Source: Acidimicrobiia bacterium (lineage in GTDB: Bacteria > Actinomycetota > Acidimicrobiia > IMCC26256 > PALSA-555). Taken from it: DNA of 64,000 nt. Both the position numbers and the translations under genes were made by a program. Of this stretch, positions 51,817 through 60,523 are shown piece after piece. The notes beneath the pieces were generated by a model. It was not told where the DNA came from. It did no database searches and saw only the letters and a list, made by a program, of their open reading frames with translations. Every line of letters starts with the position of its first letter. Positions within the stretch are counted from its first letter, which is position 1. The DNA lies in NCBI GenBank assembly GCA_040881685.1, contig JBBECS010000054.1, positions 139,231-203,230 of the forward strand. Direction: 5' to 3'.

Positions 51817-52578
51817 GTGAAGGGGGTCGTACTCGCCGCCGGCGAAGGGCGGCGTCTCCGGCCGCTCACCGAGCTGCTGCCGAAGGCGCTGTGCCCCGTC
51901 GGCAACCGCCCGCTGCTCGATCGTGCGCTCGAGCGTCTGCACACGGCTACCGACGACGTCGCGGTCAACGTTCACTCGCACCGCGAGCAGATGGAGCAGC
52001 ACCTCTCGGCGTGCGCACCGGCCGTGCATGTGTCGGTCGAGCCCGACGAGCTCCTCGGCACCGCTGGCGCGATCGGCCAGCTGCGCGAGTGGATCGACGG
52101 CGACGCAGCGGTCGTCACCAACGTCGACGCGCTCACCACACCCGACCTCTCGGACCTGATCGATGGCTGGGACGGCGAGCGCATCCGCCTCCTCGTGGCA
52201 TTCGACGATCGCCAGCCCGACTTCGACGGGCTCTGGAAGTACGTCGGTGCGTGCGTGTTGCCGTGGTCAGCGGTGCGCGACCTCGAAGCGCGACCCTCGC
52301 ATCTCTTCACCGAGCGCTGGCAGCCCGCGGCCGAAGCCGGGACGCTCGACCTGGTGCCGACGCGTTCGTTCTTCACCGATTGCGGCACGCCACTTCGCTA
52401 CCTCGGTGCGAACCTCGTCGTCTCGGGCGGCACGTCAGTCATCAGCGAAGACGCGCGCGTCGAGGGAACGGTGGAGGCGTCGGTCGTGTGGCCAGGTGCA
52501 CGCGTCGAGGCCGGCGAGCACCTTCGCTTCGCGATCCGCCTCAGCGACGGACGCACGGTGCAGCCGTTGGCGAGCTGA
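51817..52578 (+). CDS. sugar-phosphate nucleotidyltransferase (MurU/RfbA-like)
   Basis: 253 residues. The Rossmann-like NTP site VVLAAGEGRRLRPLTELLPK and the metal-binding VVTNVDALTTPDL are typical of nucleotidyltransferases that make NDP-sugars. The C-terminus contains a short left-handed-helix-like stretch (GTSVISEDARVEGTVEASVV), shorter than in GlmU, so there is no full acetyltransferase. Length and form match MurNAc-1-phosphate uridylyltransferase-like proteins. GTG at 51817 opens the domain; TTG at 51814 is an alternative. Confidence 0.82.
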   Translation: MKGVVLAAGEGRRLRPLTELLPKALCPVGNRPLLDRALERLHTATDDVAVNVHSHREQMEQHLSACAPAVHVSVEPDELLGTAGAIGQLREWIDGDAAVVTNVDALTTPDLSDLIDGWDGERIRLLVAFDDRQPDFDGLWKYVGACVLPWSAVRDLEARPSHLFTERWQPAAEAGTLDLVPTRSFFTDCGTPLRYLGANLVVSGGTSVISEDARVEGTVEASVVWPGARVEAGEHLRFAIRLSDGRTVQPLAS

Positions 52579-53097
52579 CTACCAACCCACCTGACCGTCG
52601 ACGAGCTCGCGGATGAGATCCGCGTGCCCGTTGTGCCGCGCGTACTCCTCGATCATGTGCACGTAGATCCATCGCAGCGAGCACGGCTGACCGTGGCGGA
52701 GCCCCGTGTCGTCGAGCTGGTGCCGGGCAGCTGCCGCTCGAGCAAGGTCGCACTCCGCGTGCCACGCCGCCAGGTCGGCATCCCAGTCGGCATCGTCGAG
52801 GGGGACGAGCTCGCTGTCGTCAATGTTCGGGTCGAGAAAGACGCCCGGGAGATCCTGCTCACCGAGGAGCACGCGTCGGAACCAGTTCCGCTCGACCTCG
52901 GTGCAATGACGGAGCAGGCCGTGCAGGGACAGCTTCGAAGACGGAACCGGCCTCGCTGTGCGCGCGGCGTCGTCGAGCCCTTCACATTTCAGCAGCAGCG
53001 TGGTGCGGTGGAACTCGAGCCACGCTTCGAGCATCTCGCGCTCGGCGAGGACGTAGGGCGGCTCGGCTCGCCGGGGATCGGAGAGATCCTCGATCAC
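52579..53097 (-). CDS. DinB/DUF664 mycothiol-transferase-like protein
   Basis: 172 residues, four-helix bundle. LSLHGLLRHCTEVERNWFRR and RWIYVHMIEEYARHNGHADLIREL supply the three metal-coordinating histidines of DUF664/DinB. These bundles include mycothiol S-transferases. The GTG start overlaps the next gene upstream (GTGA). It abuts the convergent nucleotidyltransferase stop with no gap. Confidence 0.85.
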   Translation of the reverse strand: MIEDLSDPRRAEPPYVLAEREMLEAWLEFHRTTLLLKCEGLDDAARTARPVPSSKLSLHGLLRHCTEVERNWFRRVLLGEQDLPGVFLDPNIDDSELVPLDDADWDADLAAWHAECDLARAAAARHQLDDTGLRHGQPCSLRWIYVHMIEEYARHNGHADLIRELVDGQVGW

Positions 53098-53681
53098 GAC
53101 GGCTCGCCGAAATTGGGGTCGCGTCCGAGCAGCCCGAGCATCCGGTCCTGCAACGGCGCAGTTTCCGGAACCGCCACGAGCGGACCGAACACGACCATCC
53201 CGGGACCGAACGCGCCGGGCGTGCGCATCTCATCGGGGATCTCCTGCATGCTCGGCCACATCCGCTCCACCTCCTCCGGATCGATGGTGGCGTCCTGACC
53301 GGTCGCAGCGGCGAGGTCCCATCCGTGGAGCACGAGGTCGGCGCTCACGACCTGGTCGACCGTCTCCTCGATCGACAGACGGCCCGCGGGAGAGTCGTGC
53401 ACGGACGCGGCGATCTCCGGATCGTTCAGCACGCCCTCGACATCGGCGCGCGCCGCTCGGTACGCGGCCAGCGGATCCTGTTCCACCGACGGCGCCGGGC
53501 TGAGCGTGCGGTCGAGTGGGCGCAGCATCACGCCGTGCATGTCGATGATGTGCTGCACGACGCCGCGTGCGTCCCAGTCGTCGCACGGCGACTGGTTGGA
53601 CCATTGGTGCGGTTGCACCGCCGCGACCTTTTGCTCGAACAGGTCGGCCCGGCGCCGGTAGCGGTCAGCGATCTCGGTCAC
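53094..53681 (-). CDS. TIGR03086-type DinB-fold metal-binding protein
   Basis: 195 residues. The segment WSNQSPCDDWDARGVVQHIIDMHGVM near residues 25-50, then HGWDLAAATGQD, are the marks of the TIGR03086/mycothiol-dependent maleylpyruvate isomerase N-like group. HxxxE-type metal ligands are visible in VVQHIIDMH. GTG at 53681 begins TEIADRYRRRADLFEQKV. Paired with the DUF664 gene by a four-base overlap, so two DinB-type bundles are co-translated. Confidence 0.85.
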   Translation of the reverse strand: MTEIADRYRRRADLFEQKVAAVQPHQWSNQSPCDDWDARGVVQHIIDMHGVMLRPLDRTLSPAPSVEQDPLAAYRAARADVEGVLNDPEIAASVHDSPAGRLSIEETVDQVVSADLVLHGWDLAAATGQDATIDPEEVERMWPSMQEIPDEMRTPGAFGPGMVVFGPLVAVPETAPLQDRMLGLLGRDPNFGEPS

Positions 53682-53726
53682 GGCCCGATGTTGCCCGATT
53701 CCGAAGCAGTCCCGCACGGATGCCGC

Positions 53727-53732
53727 TAGACA
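53727..53732 (+). promoter_or_regulatory. weak -10 box TAGACA
   Basis: TAGACA ends six bases before the GTG at 53739; only the last base departs from TANNNT. Confidence 0.35.
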
Positions 53733-53738
53733 CTTGGC

Positions 53739-55952
53739 GTGACCGACCAGCGGCGCGTCATCGAGCTGCGCATCCATGGCGTCAGCGGAACGCCGGTCGA
53801 GCACATCCTCGACACCCCTGCCGTCGTTCTCGTCGCGGGCGACGAGCTCTCCGGCTTCTGGCGTCCCCTTGTCCAACCGAAGCGAGAGCCCACCTCACCG
53901 CAAGGACGCGTGCCCGTTCTCGAGGGATACCGGTGGGGTGGACTGACGTCGCGGGTCGCGACCGCGGCGCTGTGGGTCGTGCTTGCTCCGTTCGCCCTCG
54001 TCAACGCGGCCGGCGCCATGCATCTGACCGACACCAAGAAGCCGGTCGGCGAGTACCGCGGGATCGCCCGAGGGCTCGAGGGCTGGTTGGTACGGCTGTT
54101 CGCGCTCTCGCTGACGTTGATGCTCGTGCTCGCGGCGTTTGTCACGGCGGTCGACATCGTCGCCTGGCAAGGCCACCGGTCGGGTAGCGGTATCGTCGGC
54201 TTCCTCGACTGGTCGTGGCTCGACACGCCGGAGCAACGCGTCGCCGTGCTCGCCCTCGTGCCCGTGGTCGTGCTGATCGGCCTCGCGCGTGTCGGCAAGA
54301 AGACGTTCGAGCGCTACGAGGACTATCCGGCGTCCAAACCGGCCCCCGAGGTGACGGGCGCGAACGCGGGTACACCGCTCGAGTGCGCCGACTTCTGGAA
54401 CGGCGCCGAGCGCGCTCGACCGTTCCAGCGGACGCACACCGCAGCCGGGCTCTCGTTCATCGCGCTGCTCGTTGCAATCGTGCTCACGAGGACGGATGCC
54501 ACCGGGTCCTGGGTCTGGATTGTCCCAGCCGTGGCGCTCGGAGCGAGCATGCTCCTCTGCGCGCTCCCCCAGCGGTCGGGCGCGGCTGCGATCTCCGTGA
54601 TGATCGCCGCCGTACTGATCTTGGGCGCGCTGCTCATGTACACGTACTTCGAGGCGGACTTCACGACCGACGACAGCCTCACGCTCCCTGGAAGCACGAC
54701 GACGGTGCAGGTGATGTTCGGCGCGCAGCTCGGCACGTTGATGGTGCTTGCCGCCTTCGGCTTCTACCGCTGGACCCGTCTACACGCGTTCGTGCACCTT
54801 CGGCTCTGGGGGACCGGCACGTTCTGCGTGTCGCTCGGCGCCTTCGTGATCGGTGCCGCGCTCTCGGCCGGTGTGATCCTGCGCGTCGCCGATCTCATCG
54901 GACGAGCCCGACCGTCGGCGGAGATCCCGAACAAGGGGAAGACGATCGTCACGCCGGCGGCGATGGCATGGGCCGCGCGCGGTGTGACTCTTGCGTGCAT
55001 CGGGATCGTGGTCTTGGTGGTGGTCGTCCTCCTCGTCGTGTGGAGGGCTCGCCGCGGCCACGAGGACTCCGAAGTCGAACCACCCTCGCTGCGCAGCAAG
55101 CTCGCTGCCGCAATCGCCTGGGCGCGGCTCACGGACCGGGCCAACGTGATCATCTCGGTGGTCTCTTGGATCACGATGATCACCGCGGTCGGGGCATTCT
55201 TTGCCTCGCGCGAGGCCTACGGCGGCGATCAGCCCGGCTGGCTGCCTGGTTCGCCTGCCGTCTGGCGTGCATTCGAGGTTGCGGGCACCGTGATCGTGGT
55301 CCTCTTCGCGCTCGCGCTGGTCTTCCTCATCGTCCGCGCGTACCGGACGGAAGGACTCCGCCGGAAGGTCGGAATCCTCTGGGACCTTGCCACCTTCTGG
55401 CCACGGACCGCGCACCCACTGGGACCACCGTGCTACTCGGAGCGAGTCGTTCCCGAGCTGTCGGCGCGCGTCGCCTACTTCCTCCTCGGAGACGCCGAGA
55501 TCCCCGAGCCGGGCTTCGAATCCTCCGACGTCGTCGTATCAGCGCACAGTCAGGGCAGCGTGATCGCGGCCGCCGCGCTCCTCCAGATGGCGCCGACGGA
55601 CCAGATCGCGTTGCTCTCGTATGGATCCCCACTGCGTCGTCTGTATCGCTCGTACTTCCCGACGTACTTCGGCGACCCCGCGCTCGACGTGCTCTCGGGT
55701 CGAGTCGGAGCGCGCTGGCGAAACCTCTACCGACACACGGACCCCATCGGTGGTCCGGTGTTCCAAGACCCGAGCGACCCCGACCCGCCTCCCGCCTCGG
55801 TCGACACGTTCGTCACCACACCTCCGAAGCGGCGGGCAGGCGACCCCGCGCCGCCGGTGATCGAGCGCCACTCCAACTATCCCCGCGAACCCGCGTATGC
55901 CGTCGCCTTCGACTGGCTCGACGCGCAGCTGCGGGCTCAGGCACCTCCTTGA
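53739..55952 (+). CDS. large membrane protein with a split alpha/beta-hydrolase fold
   Basis: 737 residues. About ten to twelve membrane helices occupy residues 70-560. On either side lie soluble pieces. The first (VIELRIHGVSGTP, residues 7-19) looks like the oxyanion strand of a hydrolase. The last has SSDVVVSAHSQGSVIAAAAL with Ser604 in a nucleophile elbow, then LLSYGSPLRRLYRSYFPTYF, RNLYRHTDPIGGP with a likely acid, and ERHSNY with a possible histidine. The reading is a serine hydrolase interrupted by membrane segments, so active at the cytoplasmic face. The GTG follows a weak -10 box. Substrate and family name unknown. Confidence 0.7.
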   Translation: MTDQRRVIELRIHGVSGTPVEHILDTPAVVLVAGDELSGFWRPLVQPKREPTSPQGRVPVLEGYRWGGLTSRVATAALWVVLAPFALVNAAGAMHLTDTKKPVGEYRGIARGLEGWLVRLFALSLTLMLVLAAFVTAVDIVAWQGHRSGSGIVGFLDWSWLDTPEQRVAVLALVPVVVLIGLARVGKKTFERYEDYPASKPAPEVTGANAGTPLECADFWNGAERARPFQRTHTAAGLSFIALLVAIVLTRTDATGSWVWIVPAVALGASMLLCALPQRSGAAAISVMIAAVLILGALLMYTYFEADFTTDDSLTLPGSTTTVQVMFGAQLGTLMVLAAFGFYRWTRLHAFVHLRLWGTGTFCVSLGAFVIGAALSAGVILRVADLIGRARPSAEIPNKGKTIVTPAAMAWAARGVTLACIGIVVLVVVVLLVVWRARRGHEDSEVEPPSLRSKLAAAIAWARLTDRANVIISVVSWITMITAVGAFFASREAYGGDQPGWLPGSPAVWRAFEVAGTVIVVLFALALVFLIVRAYRTEGLRRKVGILWDLATFWPRTAHPLGPPCYSERVVPELSARVAYFLLGDAEIPEPGFESSDVVVSAHSQGSVIAAAALLQMAPTDQIALLSYGSPLRRLYRSYFPTYFGDPALDVLSGRVGARWRNLYRHTDPIGGPVFQDPSDPDPPPASVDTFVTTPPKRRAGDPAPPVIERHSNYPREPAYAVAFDWLDAQLRAQAPP

Positions 55953-56009
55953 CCGGTGTCTAGGGGCCGGGTGATGAAGCGCGTCCGTTACGCCGACGGA
56001 CGGGCTGAT

Positions 56010-56213
56010 TCAGCTGACGGGTTGGCGGGTCACGAGCACCCGCACCCGCGCGCGGAGCCGGGCTGCGTGGTCGGCCGCGGCCGGGAGGTTCTCGGTGTCG
56101 GTCGCGATGCGCAGGTCCCGAAGCCGGCTGTCCACCTCGGCCCGACCGGCTCCGTCAAGCCCGGCGGTGACGCGGTCGCGGATCCACTCCAGGACCGCGA
56201 CGTCGCCGGCCAG
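56010..56213 (-). CDS. 67-residue protein with probable CTG start
   Basis: A frame of 68 codons runs from CTG at 56213 to TGA at 56010, two bases after the stop of the preceding gene. It encodes AGDVAVLEWIRDRVTAGLDG then RAEVDSRLRDLRIATDTENL and a basic end. Composition is balanced (Asp, Glu, Arg, Leu, Val, Ala), third positions are nearly all G/C, and two amphipathic helices are visible. There is no ATG, GTG or TTG before residue 28. Probable translation by re-initiation after the metallopeptidase-like gene. An alternative is a longer protein lost by frameshift. Function unknown. Confidence 0.5.
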   Translation of the reverse strand: MAGDVAVLEWIRDRVTAGLDGAGRAEVDSRLRDLRIATDTENLPAAADHAARLRARVRVLVTRQPVS

Positions 56214-56215
56214 AA

Positions 56216-57694
56216 CTAAGCAGGAACTGACTCGACCGGGCTCAGGTCGCCGTAGAGGTCGCCGAGGCTGTCGGCGATCGCGTTGGCCTCGGCAACCTTC
56301 GCGTTGTACTCGTTGACGACGGCGTTGTACTGGGCGCCCAATGAGTTGGCGCGATCCACCGCGGTGTTCTGCGGACCCACGAGGTTGTTGGCCTCGTTGA
56401 AGCGACCCTGCGCACGCAGCTCGTCGATCTGGTTCGCGAGGCTGTCGGCTTCCTTTCCCGCCGCGTTCGCCTGCGCTTCGAGGTTGCCCAGCTGAGCATC
56501 GAGCGCGTCGAGCTCGGCTTCCAGCTGCTCGAATCTCGTCTCCAGGTTGTCGAACACGCTCTGGTAGCCCGCGAACAACGCGATCAACGCCGCGCGATCG
56601 TCAAAGTACTGCGCGTAGTGGCGCTCGAGCGCGCGAGACAACACCGAGACCTCCGTGCCGACGAGCGAGTGCAGCTCGTTCGCGCGCTCCTGCTCGGTGT
56701 ACAGGGTCAGCGACTCTTCGAGGCGCGGCTGCGGGTTCTCGGCCACGAACTCCTCGATCATGGCGTTGACCTTCTCGCGCTCTTGACGACCAAGCCGCTC
56801 GTACGCGGCGTGGAGCATCTCGTGCGCCGCGGTCACGGGCATCACGCCCCTGATGTCAAGCCGGTCGACGCGTAGGATCGAGATCTCGTTGGTGAACTGG
56901 TCGTAGCAGCCCAAGACGAACGTGTCGTCCGCCTCGGGCAATGGGCAGTCCTCCACGAAGTCCGCCTTCTCGCGGATCACCGGAGCCGTATCGGCGAAGA
57001 GCTCGCGCCCCTCCCGAGACAGCGAGGCCTCACGCCCGAGCTCGATGACGTCTTCCTGCTCTGCTTCTTCGAGCAGCCCGCGGAGTCGCTCCGCTTCGCT
57101 CTTCGAGAAGCCCTCCTTCTCGCCCAGGGTGAACGACAGGCCCCGCGTGGACGATTCGTCATTGCCGTCGAGCACGACCAGATCGAGAACCTCACCGTCC
57201 AGCGTGAACGCGAGCCGAGCATCACCGTTCTGAGCCCCGAGGAACGCCCACAGGCTCCCGCCGCGCGCGGTGAGCCGCGCCACCACCAGGCGGCGCCCAC
57301 GTCGCGCTCGCCGCAGGGTGATCCGCCCGAACTCGCTTCCGGTGAGCTGAGCGGGCCCGAGCATCAGGCGCTCCTGCTCGTTCGATGTTGCCAGCACCAC
57401 GCACACCGCCGGGTCGTCACCGTCGCGTGGCGTCGTCGGCACCTTGCGGCGAAGAGCGCTGGCCTGGAGCGGATCGCAGGACGCGACGGCCGCCTCACCC
57501 GACGTGCGGGCTGCTCGCCTGAGCTTGGCCGCCTCCGACGCGACTTCGTCGAGTACGGGTCGCACGCGCACTTCGTGCTCGCGCCCGGTGACGAAGCCGG
57601 CCGCAACGTCCTCGCTCTCACCGGCCGCTACCGCGGTCGCGCCCGCCGCGACCACACAGACGACAAGCGTGAGCGCGACTCCCCCGCGCTTCAT
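56216..57694 (-). CDS. secreted protein with HExxH site and coiled-coil tail
   Basis: 492 residues. A signal peptide spans 1-24. Residues about 95-170 (RLMLGPAQLTGSEFGRITLR, ARLTARGGSLWAFLGAQNG) resemble the P1 head subdomain of SecDF. Residues 285-300 contain AAHEMLHAAYERL, with H291-E-x-x-H295, a zinc-peptidase motif, and a possible third ligand in ELHSLVGTE. Residues about 385-480 are a long coiled coil (LEAELDALDAQLGNLEAQAN). The combination is unusual; a secreted, membrane-proximal metalloprotease or chaperone is possible. Start ATG at 57694. It diverges from the ParB-like gene. Confidence 0.65.
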   Translation of the reverse strand: MKRGGVALTLVVCVVAAGATAVAAGESEDVAAGFVTGREHEVRVRPVLDEVASEAAKLRRAARTSGEAAVASCDPLQASALRRKVPTTPRDGDDPAVCVVLATSNEQERLMLGPAQLTGSEFGRITLRRARRGRRLVVARLTARGGSLWAFLGAQNGDARLAFTLDGEVLDLVVLDGNDESSTRGLSFTLGEKEGFSKSEAERLRGLLEEAEQEDVIELGREASLSREGRELFADTAPVIREKADFVEDCPLPEADDTFVLGCYDQFTNEISILRVDRLDIRGVMPVTAAHEMLHAAYERLGRQEREKVNAMIEEFVAENPQPRLEESLTLYTEQERANELHSLVGTEVSVLSRALERHYAQYFDDRAALIALFAGYQSVFDNLETRFEQLEAELDALDAQLGNLEAQANAAGKEADSLANQIDELRAQGRFNEANNLVGPQNTAVDRANSLGAQYNAVVNEYNAKVAEANAIADSLGDLYGDLSPVESVPA

Positions 57695-57730
57695 TGCGAG
57701 GACGGTAGTCCTGGGCGCGGCGACGCCCGG

Positions 57731-57736
57731 TACGAT
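57731..57736 (+). promoter_or_regulatory. -10 box TACGAT of the ParB-like gene
   Basis: TACGAT precedes the ParB-like ATG by 41 bases. A 13-codon frame begins at 57747 and its stop overlaps the ParB-like start, a possible tiny leader. Confidence 0.4.
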
Positions 57737-57777
57737 GATCCGTCACATGGCCGAGCGGTACGGACGATCGACACAAC

Positions 57778-58575
57778 ATGGCAGCTGACGACGGACTCGG
57801 CTTCAAGGATCCGGCGAAGAAGCGCAACCTCACGTTCGCCGTGCTACCGATCGGCAAGCTGGAGGTGATCTCGCATCAGCGCAAGGCGAGCGATGCGCAC
57901 GTCAAGCGCGTCATCGGCTCGGTCGAGCGCGTCGGGTTCGTGACTCCGGTCGTGGTCGTCGAGCGCGACGACGGCGGATACTGGATCATCGACGGCCAGC
58001 ACCGCTTCCTCGCGGCCCAGGAGCTCGGCCTGCGTCAGCTCCCGGCCGTGATCGTGCCGCGGGACATGGCGCGCCGCATGCTCACCCTCAACGTGGAGAA
58101 GGAGCCGAACATCCGCGAGCGTTCGGCAGTGGCGCTGTCGATCTACCAGGAGATGGCCGAGCAGCACCCGAAGATGACCGAGGACGACGCTGAAGTCGCC
58201 GACGCGGTGCAGCAGGCGCACTACGTCACGCTCGGTCTCGCCTACGCCGAGTCGGGTCGCCTCGCCGGCAGTCAGTTCGAGCCGATCCTCAAGAAATGCG
58301 ACAGCTACATGGACCGGCCGCTCACCGAGTGCCTCCCAGAACGCGAGGCGCGCGCCGCGAAGGTGGTGGAGGCGCACCGGCTCGTGCGCGCGATCTCCGA
58401 TGCGCTCAAGGAATCCGGCGCGTGGCACGAGTTCGTCGGCGCGCAGATCGTCTCGCACGCGAACCCGCTCAAGCGGGCGCGCAAGCAGCACTCGTTCGAC
58501 GAGACATTCGACAAGATGATCGCCAAGCTCCACGACCTCGAGGAGCACCCGGAGAAGGTGCTGCGCGGGGGCTGA
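57778..58575 (+). CDS. ParB/Srx-nuclease-domain protein
   Basis: 265 residues. The ParB N-terminal domain is clear: PIGKLEVISHQRK, VIGSVERVGFVTPVVVVE, and IIDGQHRFLAAQELGLRQLP with DGQHR at 72-76. This fold binds CTP in chromosome segregation ParB but also occurs in many unrelated regulators. No helix-turn-helix of ParB type is recognisable after it; the rest is helical. Not chromosomal ParB: no parA or dnaN nearby. The gene stands alone between oppositely oriented genes. Confidence 0.8.
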   Translation: MAADDGLGFKDPAKKRNLTFAVLPIGKLEVISHQRKASDAHVKRVIGSVERVGFVTPVVVVERDDGGYWIIDGQHRFLAAQELGLRQLPAVIVPRDMARRMLTLNVEKEPNIRERSAVALSIYQEMAEQHPKMTEDDAEVADAVQQAHYVTLGLAYAESGRLAGSQFEPILKKCDSYMDRPLTECLPEREARAAKVVEAHRLVRAISDALKESGAWHEFVGAQIVSHANPLKRARKQHSFDETFDKMIAKLHDLEEHPEKVLRGG

Positions 58576-58602
58576 GGTCGGCGCGGTTGCCGCGGCGCCG
58601 AA

Positions 58603-59946
58603 TCAGCCGGTGACGGTGCCGTCGACGACCTGAAAGAGCTCCCACTCGCCTGGGATTCCCTTGAGCGTGTGCGATCCCATCGGCTCGAAGGCCGCGGCTT
58701 GACCGGCCATCGCGGCGACGACCGATGCCGTCACGGCCACGTTGCCGTCGCCGGCTCGAGCCATCACACGCGCCGCGATGTTGACCGCCAGCCCGGACAC
58801 GTCGTCACCGCGACGGTCGACGTCACCGACATGGATGCCGACGCGGACCTGCAGGTCGTCCTCAACGAGGTGGGCTGGCAGTCGCAGCGCGGTGTTCAGT
58901 GCGCCAGCCGTGGACGGGAACAGCGCGAGCACCCCGTCGCCTGTCGTCTTGATGACTCGGCCACCGCAGCGCCCGACCGCGGCACGCACTGCGGCATCGT
59001 GGCGGTCCAGCATGGACTTCCACTTCGCGTCACCGACCGACGCGGCGCGCTCCGTGGAGCCGACCAGATCGGTGAACATGACCGCCGCGAGGACACGCTC
59101 CGGTGGCGGCAGGCGCCGCTCCCCGACGACGAAGTCGGCGATCTCGGCCAATACGGCGTCGACGTCGCCCATGAAGGGGAACAGGTCTTCTCCGTCGAGC
59201 TCGACCGCCGTCGCGTTCGGGATCCGCTCCGCCGCGATCATCGCCGACTCGGGAGGGATGAACGCGCTGTCGCGCCGATGGAGCACGAGGGTCGGCGCTT
59301 TGATCCCCTCGAGCAGCTGCGCTTCGGGTCGCGCGCCGAAGGCAGATTTGAAGATGCGGCCGGCGGTGGCCGGGCTCGCGCCGAGGCGGCCGGCTCGGCT
59401 GTACCACTCGCGAAACGTTGGGTCGGCAACGCGCGACGGTGCGATCCGTTCGAGGATGTCGAACTCCCCGCTGATGTTGGCCTGGATCGCCCGCAGCTGG
59501 TCGCTGGACCAGTCCTCCCACTCGCCCTCGGTGACGATGATCGGCTCGTACAGCACGAACCGTCCCACCTGGTCGGAGTGCCTTGCGGCGAAGCGCGTCC
59601 CCACTCCGTACGTGTCCCATGCGAACACGACCGGGTCGCGCACTCCCGAGGCGATCACCACCGCCGCGAGGTCGTCGGCCCACTGGTCCAGCACCGGCTG
59701 CTCCCAGTCGACGATCGGGTCCGACAGGCCGAGACCGCGTCGGTCGAAGACGACGACCCGACCGAGCGCCTGGAGCCCGGCGAGCAGTCGGGCGAAGCCG
59801 AGCTCCTCCTCGAAGAGCTCCATCGGGATGAGGCCGCCCGACACCATCACGATGTCGTGCGGCGCGCCGTCCCAATGGTCGGCCTCGAGCACGCGGTACG
59901 CGATGTGCGTACCGTCCTCGGTCACCGCGTACTGCACATCGTTCAT
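58603..59946 (-). CDS. alpha/beta-hydrolase / class III adenylate cyclase fusion
   Basis: 447 residues. Residues 1-275 are an alpha/beta-hydrolase fold (VVFDRRGLGLSDP, EPIIVTEGEW) in which the nucleophile elbow reads FAWDTYGVG: Ser is replaced by Asp111-Thr112. Residues 285-447 are a class III nucleotidyl cyclase (MFTDLVGSTERAASVG with metal D293, KTTGDGVLALF with D337, VRVGIHVGDV). The fusion resembles mycobacterial LipJ (Rv1900c), but the hydrolase half is probably a sensor, not an enzyme. Product is cAMP by family. ATG at 59946. Confidence 0.82.
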   Translation of the reverse strand: MNDVQYAVTEDGTHIAYRVLEADHWDGAPHDIVMVSGGLIPMELFEEELGFARLLAGLQALGRVVVFDRRGLGLSDPIVDWEQPVLDQWADDLAAVVIASGVRDPVVFAWDTYGVGTRFAARHSDQVGRFVLYEPIIVTEGEWEDWSSDQLRAIQANISGEFDILERIAPSRVADPTFREWYSRAGRLGASPATAGRIFKSAFGARPEAQLLEGIKAPTLVLHRRDSAFIPPESAMIAAERIPNATAVELDGEDLFPFMGDVDAVLAEIADFVVGERRLPPPERVLAAVMFTDLVGSTERAASVGDAKWKSMLDRHDAAVRAAVGRCGGRVIKTTGDGVLALFPSTAGALNTALRLPAHLVEDDLQVRVGIHVGDVDRRGDDVSGLAVNIAARVMARAGDGNVAVTASVVAAMAGQAAAFEPMGSHTLKGIPGEWELFQVVDGTVTG

Positions 59947-60004
59947 GGGGCGCAGTCTCGCGCTTAGGCGATCTCCACGATCGGGAGGTTGCTCAGCCGG
60001 TGAC

Positions 60005-60424
60005 TCAGCCCATCTCGGGGATGACGCCGAGTTGGGTCATCATCCCCATGTCATCGGCGACGCCCCAGTGCTCAACCGCCTTGCCGTCGCGGACCTTCAC
60101 CCGATCGAACATCGCGACCGACACCTTCTTGCCGGTCGCGGGGACGCCCGCGAGCTCGCCCTTATGGGTGCCGGTCAACAACGACTGCATCCACACCTCG
60201 TCACCCTCGACCACGGCGCTCACCGTTTCCACCTTGAGGTCGGGGAATGCGTCACGGAACATCTTCACGAAGGCGTGCAACCCCGCCCGGCCGGGCGGGA
60301 CGCCGGGCGGAAGCTCCTGGTGCTCCACGAAGTCCTCCGCCACGATCTCGTCGATCGTGTCGAAGTTGCCCTTGCTCATCACCTCGTCGTTGAAGCGCTT
60401 CGCCAATGCCTTCAGGTCCGCCAT
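60005..60424 (-). CDS. SnoaL-like ester-cyclase / NTF2-fold protein
   Basis: 139 residues. The cone-shaped NTF2-like fold is recognised from FDTIDEIVAEDFVEHQELPP, VKMFRDAFPDLKVETVSAVV and FDRVKVRDGKAVEHWGVADD. Members act as polyketide cyclases, hydrolases or small-molecule binders. ATG at 60424 has AGGAGGGG five to six bases upstream, a strong ribosome site. The gene lies downstream of the methyltransferase gene with a 99-base gap. No defined substrate. Confidence 0.82.
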   Translation of the reverse strand: MADLKALAKRFNDEVMSKGNFDTIDEIVAEDFVEHQELPPGVPPGRAGLHAFVKMFRDAFPDLKVETVSAVVEGDEVWMQSLLTGTHKGELAGVPATGKKVSVAMFDRVKVRDGKAVEHWGVADDMGMMTQLGVIPEMG

Positions 60425-60523
60425 GTCGCCCCTCCTTCCTGGGTCCGAGAACCACGTCCGGGCGGGATCGTAGAGGGTGGGCCTTCTCGGCGCTACGCCA
60501 GCTCCTGCATCGGGACGCCCGAT

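Noticed and set aside
57778..58575. Chromosome-partition ParB and a nearby origin
   Set aside because: The protein lacks a recognisable ParB helix-turn-helix, and no parA, gidB, dnaA or parS-like repeats are near.
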